Part shown: positions 1 through 5,225 of the stretch, in pieces
Layout of the letters: every line of letters begins with the position of its first letter
Numbering within the stretch: the stretch's first letter is position 1
DNA from: Afipia sp.
Lineage (GTDB): Bacteria; Pseudomonadota; Alphaproteobacteria; Rhizobiales; Xanthobacteraceae
Direction of reading: 5' to 3'
NCBI GenBank assembly: GCA_020056155.1
Contig: JAGVII010000281.1
Location: 1-9,470 of the forward strand
DNA length: 9,470 nt
Position numbers and translations under genes: made by a program
The notes under the pieces: generated by a model
The model's input: only the letters and a program-made list of their open reading frames with translations
Database searches by the model: none
What the model was told of the DNA's origin: nothing

Positions 1-47
1 GAGAGCGCGCGGGCGGCGGCGCGGAGAGAGCGTGCGCGAATGCGGGA

Positions 48-467
48 ATGAACATGCGCTTGCGGAGAAGCCGGATTTATGATCTGGCCGGCGAACTGCC
101 TGAAAAACGGCTAGCTGCCGGCGCGCTCCTCCTCTCACTTCTCGGCCTCCTGCTTCTTCTAGTCTACTCGCAGCAGCAGAAGCCGGAGCGGCTTGAGATA
201 AGCGAGATTGGGAGCGGGCACGAGGGCAAACTGGTCGAAGTGGTCGGCTCGATCAGCTCCGCAAGCGCGCGCAACGGAAACATTTTCATCAACCTCTGCT
301 CCTCCTCCTGCATCACCGTGTTCATCCCGTCCTCCTCCACGGACGACTTCTCCTTCAACCCATCTCTTCTTCAGAAAGGCCAGCGCATAGCCGTGCGTGG
401 AATAGCGCGCGAGTACAAGGGAGAAATGGAAATTGTGCCAGTTTCGGACGGGCTGGAGGTAATCTAA
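48..467 (+). CDS. Membrane-anchored OB-fold protein (hypothetical)
   Basis: The protein has 139 residues. The basic N-terminus (RLRRSR) is followed by one strongly hydrophobic segment at about residues 22-40 and a soluble domain at about 50-139. The domain pattern (EGKLVEVVGSIS, GNIFINLC, ITVFIP, LLQKGQRIAVRGIAREYKGEMEI) reads as a five-strand OB-fold of the nucleic-acid-binding type. From memory, similar small TM-plus-OB proteins occur in archaea, including DPANN lineages; no search was possible. Cysteines at about 84 and 88 (CSSSC) could bind metal or form a disulfide. An ATG at 54 is an alternative start, with GGGA six bases upstream. Codons ATA (three), CTA (two) and AGA (one) occur, unlike the Sec genes to the right. 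The stop lies immediately before the next GTG start at 468. Ligand and role are unknown. Confidence 0.6.
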   Translation: MNMRLRRSRIYDLAGELPEKRLAAGALLLSLLGLLLLLVYSQQQKPERLEISEIGSGHEGKLVEVVGSISSASARNGNIFINLCSSSCITVFIPSSSTDDFSFNPSLLQKGQRIAVRGIAREYKGEMEIVPVSDGLEVI

Positions 468-595
468 GTGCTTCATCGCGAGCCCGCGCCCAAATGCGAA
501 ATGCGGGAGGTCGGCCGAATGCTCAGCTGCGTGCTCGCGCATACGTGCAAAATGCGGGAGGTCATCTGATTGCTTCAATACGTTCTTGCAGGCAT
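455..595 (+). repeat. Three tandem 51-bp units, each carrying a Shine-Dalgarno and a start codon
   Basis: GGAGGT occurs at 455-460, 506-511 and 557-562, exactly 51 bp apart. Each copy is followed by exactly 7 bases and then a start codon: GTG 468, ATG 519, TTG 570. AAATGCGGGAGGTC is identical at 499-512 and 550-563. Units 1 and 3 also share the pattern GGAGGT-N-ATCT-N-A-N-TGCTTCA. Because 51 is a multiple of three, all copies keep one reading frame. The bases before the start are a stop in copies 1 (TAA) and 3 (TGA) but CGA in copy 2. The third copy is only partly conserved, so the right edge is approximate. Confidence 0.7.
468..569 (+). CDS. 33-codon ORF made of two 17-codon repeats (doubtful gene)
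   Basis: The GTG start has a full GGAGGT seven bases upstream and abuts the stop of the OB-fold gene. The TGA stop abuts the TTG at 570. The peptide is two degenerate 17-residue units, one ending CEMREVGR and the other CKMREVI. The internal ATG at 519, with its own Shine-Dalgarno, would give a 16-residue peptide. No family is recognised. It is most simply a by-product of duplicating the translation start region of the downstream gene. Its intact initiation signals mean it could still be translated. Confidence 0.25.
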   Translation: MLHREPAPKCEMREVGRMLSCVLAHTCKMREVI

Positions 596-932
596 CCTTC
601 TCGGCCTGCTTGCGGGCCTGTTCGCCGCGGCGGACGCGCGACAGAGTGAGATCGCGCCGCCTCCGCCGACGACGGCGCTCGGTGCGTTGCTCGGCCACAT
701 CACCGGCGGTCATATCGAAACAATCGATGCCGGGCCGCGCTCGTTCCAGCCGATGAACATCAACTTCGGATTGTTTCCGCCGCTGGCCTCTCCACCGACA
801 AAGAAGCCGGACGGAACGCGGCTGCGCGGCAACGAGAAGACAGTTGCGAAGAAGCAGGCGATCAGCGCGCGTGCGCTGTCCGATATGGATCGGTGGATCA
901 CGGACACGCTGCGCGTCTCTGACGCCGCGTAG
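570..932 (+). pseudogene. trmFO: 3' fragment of trmFO (C-terminal ~100 residues) behind a foreign or diverged N-terminus
   Basis: From about residue 12 (GLLAG-FAAAD) to the stop, the frame matches the C-terminus of methylenetetrahydrofolate-tRNA-(uracil-5-)-methyltransferase. This FAD/folate enzyme makes m5U54 in the T-loop of tRNA. Diagnostic stretches are [54 protein letters not shown] and [11 protein letters not shown]. TrmFO is normally about 440-480 residues, but only 120 codons are open here and nothing upstream encodes the Rossmann FAD domain. The first ~20 residues ([18 protein letters not shown]) are hydrophobic, where TrmFO would have a segment like GYVESAAxGLLAGRFAAA. This suggests a switch of sequence around 600-640. 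A GGAGGT precedes the TTG by seven bases, so a short hybrid protein could be made but could not be an active TrmFO. Confidence 0.75.
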
Positions 933-1059
933 TTTTGTGCTTCGCGCCGCCGGGAAATCGCGCCATCGGTCAAAAGGCAAACCGGTGACGAACTTCGCTG
1001 CAAAAGGCGAAATGGCGGCGGGATAGCGGCGCGTAACTGGATCCGGATTCAGCGCTCGA

Positions 1060-1106
1060 TTCGAGCTTTAAATCCTTCGACATAGATTACTTGAATTTCA
1101 ATTCAA
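1060..1106 (+). promoter_or_regulatory. Possible promoter with overlapping palindromic operator
   Basis: TTCGAG (1060-1065) and TAGATT (1083-1088), 17 bases apart, are a weak sigma70-like pair. Just after them is a perfect inverted repeat, TTGAATT-TC-AATTCAA (1091-1106), which would sit on the transcription start. That geometry is typical of a repressor operator such as TetR or MarR types. No regulator gene is next to it in the window. The match is by eye only. Confidence 0.35.
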
Positions 1107-1291
1107 CGCTTAATCCTGTTCGCCTGGGCCGCGACCTGACCATCGTGGCACGCGCACCGGAGAAGCGGCACATCGGACAGCAACGCCGCTGTCGTTGCAT
1201 GCCATGGCTTGTCGAGATGATTGCTTCAAGGCACCGACATCGGTGGCCCGCCTGATCTTGATATGGGGCCGAACAAAATAAGTTCAAGAAT

Positions 1292-1310
1292 TGCAAAGCT
1301 GCGGTTTGCA
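1292..1310 (+). promoter_or_regulatory. Inverted repeat TGCAAA-N7-TTTGCA upstream of the monooxygenase
   Basis: This is a perfect 6-bp inverted repeat with a 7-base spacer (GCTGCGG), about 90 bp before the monooxygenase start. It could be a regulator site. It could equally be chance, since six-base arms are short. Confidence 0.25.
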
Positions 1311-1399
1311 GCCCTATCAAGCCCACCTCCAGAAACATGCGTGCGCTCGTCTCATCTCATCGAGAGGAGCCGCCACTTTGCGAATGACAAGGGGGCTTG

Positions 1400-2869
1400 A
1401 TGACCGGGTTGGATGCCGATGTCTTGATCGTGGGCGCAGGCCCGACCGGACTGATGCTGGCGGGCGAGTTGGCATTGGCAGGCATAGACGTTGCCATTGT
1501 CGAACGGCGCAATGAACAGCACGTTGCCGGCGCGCGCGCCCGTGGTTTGCATTCACGCACCATCGAGGTCTTCGATCAGCGCGGGATTGCCGACCGGTTC
1601 CTTTCGCAAGGACAGGTTGCGCAGGTTGCCGGCTTCTCGTTCATCGCTCTCGACATCAGCGACTTTCCTACCCGCCACAACTATGGGCTGGCGCTGTTGC
1701 AGAACCACGTCGAGCGCATCATGGCCGAGTGGGTCGGCGAGTTGCCGGTGAAATTCTATCGCGAACATGAGGCGACGGGCTTATTTCAGGACGATACCAG
1801 CGTCACGATCGAGCTATCCAACGGCGCATCGCTGCGGGCGAAGTATCTCGTCGGCTGCGATGGAGGCCGGAGCCTCATCCGCAAGAAGGCCGGTATCGAT
1901 TTTCCCGGATGGGACGCCTCGACCAGTTATTTGATCGCGGAGGTCGAGATGACCGAAGAGCCCGCGTTTGGCATTCGTCGCGGGGTGAAGGGCGTGAACG
2001 CGCTCGGTAAGACGGAGGATGGAAATCGCGTGGGCGTCGTGCTGGTCGAACAGCACGTCGGCACAGGCGACGAGCCCACCCTTGGCGATCTGCGCGAGGC
2101 GCTCATCGCCGTCTATGGCACGGACTTCGGTGCCCACAGTCCGGTCTGGCTATCCCGGTTCAACGACATGGCGCGACAGGCGGCGTCCTACCGGCATCGA
2201 CGTGTTCTGCTGGCCGGTGACGCGGCACATGTGCATGCTCCCTCGGGCGGACAAGGACTCAACATCGGCGTCCAGGACGCCGTGAATCTCGGGTGGAAAC
2301 TCGCGCAGGTCATCAAGAACACTTCGCCTGAGACCCTGCTCGATACCTATCATGCCGAGCGGCACCCCATCGCCGCCCGCGTGCTGCGTCTGACCATGGC
2401 TCAAACCGCGCTGGGCCGCGGTGACGACAGCACCGAGGCCCTGCGCGAGACGGTGACCGGGCTTTTGCGGATGGACGAACCGCGCAAGCGCTTCGCCGCG
2501 ATGATGTCCGGTCTCGATGTTCATTACGATCTCGGAGACGGCCACCCGCTGCTCGGGCGCCGGATGCCTGACCTCGATCTGGTGACCGCAAATGGCCCTA
2601 CACGGGTGTTCACCCTGCTCCATAAAGCCCGGCCAGTGCTGGTGAACCTGGGTGAGCCTGGTAGCCTGGACATCACGCCATGGGCGGATCGGGTTCAACT
2701 GATCGATGGCAAATACGATGGCGCGTGGGAGCTTCCCGCGCTTGGCGCCGTCACCGCGCCGACCGCCGTATTGATCCGGCCCGACGGACATGTCGCCTGG
2801 CTCGGCCAGCAGACCAGTACGGGACTCGCTGACGCGTTGACCACATGGTTCGGACCTCCCGCGTCATGA
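1400..2869 (+). CDS. FAD-dependent monooxygenase, PheA/TfdB-like aromatic or polyketide hydroxylase class
   Basis: The protein has 489 residues from ATG 1400; AAGGGGG at 1389-1395 is the ribosome site, and an in-frame TTG at 1397 is less likely. It is a class A flavoprotein hydroxylase. The Rossmann motif GAGPTG is at 12-17, with the acidic end of the fold at VAIVERR. The DG motif (VGCDGGRS, about 151-158) contacts FAD and NAD(P)H. The GD motif (LLAGDAAHVHAPSGGQGLN) is near 270-288. The substrate-binding FAD_binding_3 domain runs to about 370. A C-terminal thioredoxin-like domain without CxxC follows (about 395-489), as in PgaE, MtmOIV and rifampicin monooxygenases. ARGLHSRTIEVFDQRGI and DLGDGHPLLGRRMPD are typical of the PgaE/Rox group. 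The expected reaction is NAD(P)H- and O2-dependent hydroxylation of an aromatic or polyketide substrate; the substrate cannot be read. No partner regulator or pathway gene is adjacent. Confidence 0.88.
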   Translation: MTGLDADVLIVGAGPTGLMLAGELALAGIDVAIVERRNEQHVAGARARGLHSRTIEVFDQRGIADRFLSQGQVAQVAGFSFIALDISDFPTRHNYGLALLQNHVERIMAEWVGELPVKFYREHEATGLFQDDTSVTIELSNGASLRAKYLVGCDGGRSLIRKKAGIDFPGWDASTSYLIAEVEMTEEPAFGIRRGVKGVNALGKTEDGNRVGVVLVEQHVGTGDEPTLGDLREALIAVYGTDFGAHSPVWLSRFNDMARQAASYRHRRVLLAGDAAHVHAPSGGQGLNIGVQDAVNLGWKLAQVIKNTSPETLLDTYHAERHPIAARVLRLTMAQTALGRGDDSTEALRETVTGLLRMDEPRKRFAAMMSGLDVHYDLGDGHPLLGRRMPDLDLVTANGPTRVFTLLHKARPVLVNLGEPGSLDITPWADRVQLIDGKYDGAWELPALGAVTAPTAVLIRPDGHVAWLGQQTSTGLADALTTWFGPPAS

Positions 2870-3000
2870 AAGATAACGACGTGACCGTCACCCACGAAGG
2901 CAAGACGACCGCCTTCAACAAGGCTCATGCGAATTCTTATGCCGATAGAGCACCGGCGCTGCTGCGCGAAGCAGGGTTCTCGAACGTCGACCTATTCTAG
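2866..3000 (+). CDS. 44-residue ORF coupled to the monooxygenase; possible methyltransferase tail remnant
   Basis: The ATG overlaps the monooxygenase stop as ATGA, a common sign of translational coupling. The peptide begins MKDNDVTVTHEGKTTAF and ends LLREAGFSNVDLF before TAG. The ending resembles the C-terminus of class I SAM-dependent methyltransferases, where LLxxAGFxxVxLFW is frequent. After the TAG the same frame stays open for 24 more codons (RQELVEIRVVLA...) to a TGA at about 3075. The TAG stands where such proteins often have Trp (TGG). A decayed or recombined methyltransferase 3' end is therefore possible. The N-terminal SAM-binding part is absent. The family call is weak. Confidence 0.4.
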   Translation: MKDNDVTVTHEGKTTAFNKAHANSYADRAPALLREAGFSNVDLF

Positions 3001-3210
3001 CGTCAGGAGCTGGTTGAAATACGCGTAGTCCTGGCTGTCAGTCACTCGCGGCCCAACTATCTAGCTTTTCTATCCTGAACGCTCCGCGCATGCAGCACAC
3101 CAAGCTCCCCACACGGAGCTAATGCTGTGACGGCAACGGGCTACATTTCTGCAATAATTTGCGAGCATTCAGCGGGCAAAACTTTAACGGTCGTATAGCA
3201 TGAGTATTCG
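3001..3210. other. AT-richer gap before the membrane-protein gene
   Basis: No gene is supported. A weak promoter-like pair, TTGCGA (3159-3164) and TTTAAC (3183-3188) with an 18-base spacer, points to the gene at 3211. Base composition falls here relative to both flanks. Confidence 0.35.
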
Positions 3211-3621
3211 ATGAGCATTCTGCCACTTAAACCGTGGGTTAACTACACCCGGAAAGCGATCTTGGGGGTTGGGTTTGGATGGCCCGTTGCGGGTTTCATC
3301 TACGCGACCCTTGACCCTCAACCGGCATCGTTAACCTGGGCTTTGATTGGCATTGTCTTTATGTCGGCCATGTTCTTGCCCGTTGCGCTCATTACCGCTG
3401 TAGTTTTGCCCTCCTACCAACTGCGTATTATCGGTGTACCCCTTGTTTTGATCTTGTTGTTTTGGTGGAAAGCTAGCAACGCAGCGAGTTACCAAGGCAG
3501 CCTCAATATCCCGCTTGGGATGTGGTTATGGATCGTAACTTTTACAGCGGTGACTTTGCTGGTCCCTCAAACCACGAGTATGATCGGATTTATCGAAGGG
3601 TTGTTTCGACGTAAATCATAA
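3211..3621 (+). CDS. Four-helix integral membrane protein, unknown function
   Basis: The protein has 136 residues. Hydrophobic segments lie at about 15-34, 40-64, 70-87 and 100-119, with a positive N-terminus and a basic tail (LFRRKS). No family is recognised. The coding sequence is clearly lower in GC than the Sec genes and uses codons such as TTA, GTA, CGA and ATT freely, which suggests acquisition from another genome. The start is ambiguous. An 11-bp near-duplication gives two ATGs: 3200 opens a four-codon frame MSIR ending TGA at 3212-3214, and 3211 opens the long frame. No strong Shine-Dalgarno precedes 3211, so initiation could depend on reinitiation from the mini-frame. The gene lies alone between the monooxygenase region and the convergent NDUFAF6-like gene. 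Confidence 0.6.
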   Translation: MSILPLKPWVNYTRKAILGVGFGWPVAGFIYATLDPQPASLTWALIGIVFMSAMFLPVALITAVVLPSYQLRIIGVPLVLILLFWWKASNAASYQGSLNIPLGMWLWIVTFTAVTLLVPQTTSMIGFIEGLFRRKS

Positions 3622-3732
3622 CAACGCAGCGCGAAGCGGTTTTCGAAAATCAGTCTTTTCCACACGGGCCTGAGTTTCAGGGGCTAGGATACGCATAGCT
3701 TAACAGGTCCATGCATATCGCTCACCAGCAGT

Positions 3733-4587
3733 TCACCCCCTGAACGGCTTCGCGCCGCTCGCGCGCCACGTCGTCCAAAGCACACCGAGCCGTGACGATG
3801 ACGGCGGCGCGAACGGCTCGGATGTCTCAAGCCGTCTCAGCATCTTTCCAGTCATCGCAAGTGGCAGGAAGGCTGGACGTACAGCCGGCGGCGCGTCGGC
3901 GAGCATTGCCATGGCCTGATCCAGTTGCGCCCGCGCTTCACGGCGCAGATGCGCCAGCGCTTCCTTCAGCGGCGCACCGACCTGATGCAGGAAAACCTCC
4001 TCCGCAACCACGCCATGGAGATTCATCAAGTCGGCCGGCAGATAAAGCTGCCGCCGCGCGGCATGGCGCGGCAGCGCCAGCATCGCGTCAACAAGCCCCT
4101 CCGCAATGCCGGCATGTTCGGCAACGCGCACAATTTCCGGCGAGTTCACGCCCAGCACCCTGGCGCGCAGCGCGTATAACGCAGCAGCCGTATCGCGGCA
4201 ATGCGCTTCCAGCGCCGCCATGTCGGGCATCGGATCGTCATAGACATCGAACACATGCGCGTCGATCAGACGGACGAATGTTTCAACGGGAAGATCGTAC
4301 AGGCTCATCGCCCGCAGCAACTCCGCCGCCACAGGATTGCCCTCGATTGCCCCGTGGTCGGTGCCCTGTGCGCCGCCGGTCAATGCATCCCGCCACCACT
4401 GCAGGCGGATTTCACCGGGCAGCGGCTGGCTGACGTGATCGCGAACATGCGCGACCTCGGCGTTGAACGCCGCAAGCGCCATCCATGCCCGCCGCACATC
4501 CGGCGGCACGAACAGGCTCGCCGCATAGGTTCTGAAATCCTGCGCGCGCGCCAGATCCGTGCAGAACGCTTCGGCGGCGCTGCTCAT
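3733..4587 (-). CDS. Squalene/phytoene synthase-fold protein, NDUFAF6-like, probably non-catalytic
   Basis: The protein has 284 residues, about family length. The all-alpha prenyl-synthase fold is recognisable from YAASLFVPPDVRRAWMALAAFNAE (about 21-44) to RRQLYLPADLMNLHGV (about 178-193). True squalene and phytoene synthases carry two Asp-rich Mg-diphosphate motifs. Here the first region reads FNAEVAHVRDHVSQP without DxxxD. The second, normally NxxRDxxED before RIYLP, reads AMLALPRHAARRQLYLP. Human NDUFAF6, a complex I assembly factor, has the same kind of substitution (ATPYH...RRKVFLPMDICMLHGV, from memory). A scaffold or assembly role for NADH dehydrogenase is therefore likelier than isoprenoid synthesis. 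Its start overlaps the stop of the Mth938-like gene by ATGA, so the two are probably translated together. It is the last gene of the yajC-led block. An annotation as phytoene synthase would be misleading. Confidence 0.85.
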   Translation of the reverse strand: MSSAAEAFCTDLARAQDFRTYAASLFVPPDVRRAWMALAAFNAEVAHVRDHVSQPLPGEIRLQWWRDALTGGAQGTDHGAIEGNPVAAELLRAMSLYDLPVETFVRLIDAHVFDVYDDPMPDMAALEAHCRDTAAALYALRARVLGVNSPEIVRVAEHAGIAEGLVDAMLALPRHAARRQLYLPADLMNLHGVVAEEVFLHQVGAPLKEALAHLRREARAQLDQAMAMLADAPPAVRPAFLPLAMTGKMLRRLETSEPFAPPSSSRLGVLWTTWRASGAKPFRG

Positions 4588-4991
4588 GGCACAGCGATCA
4601 GCGCTGCCGCCACGCGCCGGCGCTCACCCATCATGACATTGTAGGTGCGGATGGCCGGTCCGGTCTGCATGGTGTCGAGCATGACATGAACCGCGCGCAG
4701 CGCGTTGCGCAACGGAGCGGGTGCGATCCACACTTCGGTTCCCGTGCCGATCAGCAATGTATCGATTTCGTTGGCGTGTTCGAAAACGCGAGCGAGGGAA
4801 TACCGGTCGATGTCCTTGGGATCGTTGACCGGCCATGCCCAGATCGCGTTCGGCAAACAAAGCAGCGATCCGCGATGCGACATCTCGGCGAACCGGAAGC
4901 CGCCGTTGCCGTAGGCTTCGATCGGCGCCGATCGCGGAAGATGCAACGCATCCGGCGCGCCAGTCCCCGCTTTCCGGAGTTCGTGATCCAT
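4584..4991 (-). CDS. Mth938/DUF498-domain protein, NDUFAF3-like
   Basis: The protein has 135 residues from ATG 4991, which has AGGTGG seven bases upstream. A GTG at 5009 would add six residues and is less likely. The Mth938 fold shows in PIEAYGNGGFRFAEMSHRGSLLCLP (about 24-48), the conserved central IDTLLIGTGTEVWIAP and the end TYNVMMGERRRVAAALIAVP. The same signatures (hydrophobic-VGTG-; YN...E.R.V.AALI) occur in human NDUFAF3, an early complex I assembly factor. NDUFAF3's bacterial relatives have been reported near secD/secF/yajC. There is no membrane segment, so it is cytoplasmic. The 4-base ATGA overlap with the NDUFAF6-like gene implies coupled translation. A repeat-filled gap of about 230 bp separates it from secF upstream. 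The molecular activity of the family is not known. Confidence 0.85.
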   Translation of the reverse strand: MDHELRKAGTGAPDALHLPRSAPIEAYGNGGFRFAEMSHRGSLLCLPNAIWAWPVNDPKDIDRYSLARVFEHANEIDTLLIGTGTEVWIAPAPLRNALRAVHVMLDTMQTGPAIRTYNVMMGERRRVAAALIAVP

Positions 4992-5068
4992 CTCAGCACC
5001 ACCTGTCACGAACTTCGGAAAGTCGTGGGTATTTAGAGCGGGGTGAATTCAGGTTAAGTCGCTCACCA

Positions 5069-5192
5069 CGTCATTGCGAGCCAACGGGTCCGGCTTCGCC
5101 GGCCCGATGACAGGCTCCGCGACGCAATCCAGTCTTTGTTTTGCATCAGCAAGAACTAGATTGCTTCGTCGCAAGCGCTCCTCGCAATGACG
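5069..5192. repeat. Dispersed palindromic repeat, copy 1 (between secF and the Mth938-like gene)
   Basis: The outer arms CGTCATTGCGAG (5069-5080) and CTCGCAATGACG (5181-5192) are perfect inverted repeats. Inner arms are GACGCAATCCAGTCTTT and AAGAACTAGATTGCTTCGTC, imperfect. Relative to copy 2 this copy has extra GC-rich sequence with its own small hairpin, CCGGC-TTC-GCCGG, inside 5086-5105. Similarity to copy 2 extends outside the palindrome: TGAATTCAGG occurs before both, at 5044 and 6256. In the minus-strand operon transcript it would form a long stem. Confidence 0.85.
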
Positions 5193-5225
5193 ACCGAGAA
5201 TGACTGTCGATCACACCTAAAATCA

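Larger units (their letters stand above)
933..1399. other. 467-bp gap without a supported gene; leader of the monooxygenase
   Basis: No convincing coding frame is seen on either strand. The minus-strand frame at 1087-1338 is Cys/Arg-rich without a recognisable family and is probably chance. The gap contains a possible promoter and two perfect inverted repeats, listed separately. No clear Rho-independent terminator follows the trmFO stop. Confidence 0.6.

Noticed and set aside
159..980. 273-residue minus-strand open frame
   Set aside because: Antisense to the OB-fold gene and the TrmFO fragment; Arg-rich with no recognisable fold.
1087..1338. 83-residue minus-strand frame with CCPMC
   Set aside because: No family, no ribosome site identified, and composition typical of chance frames in GC-rich DNA.
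2150..2791. 213-residue minus-strand frame
   Set aside because: Fully antisense to the monooxygenase, whose motifs are unambiguous.
3640..3684. Possible terminator after the membrane-protein and NDUFAF6-like genes (TTTTCGAAAA; CCTGA-GTT-TCAGG)
   Set aside because: Stems are short and no T-run follows on either strand.
3792..4433. 213-residue plus-strand frame
   Set aside because: Antisense to the NDUFAF6-like gene; Arg/Pro/Ala-rich low-complexity translation.
3733..4587. Carotenoid or hopanoid biosynthesis gene
   Set aside because: The catalytic aspartate motifs are missing and no crt or hpn genes are adjacent.
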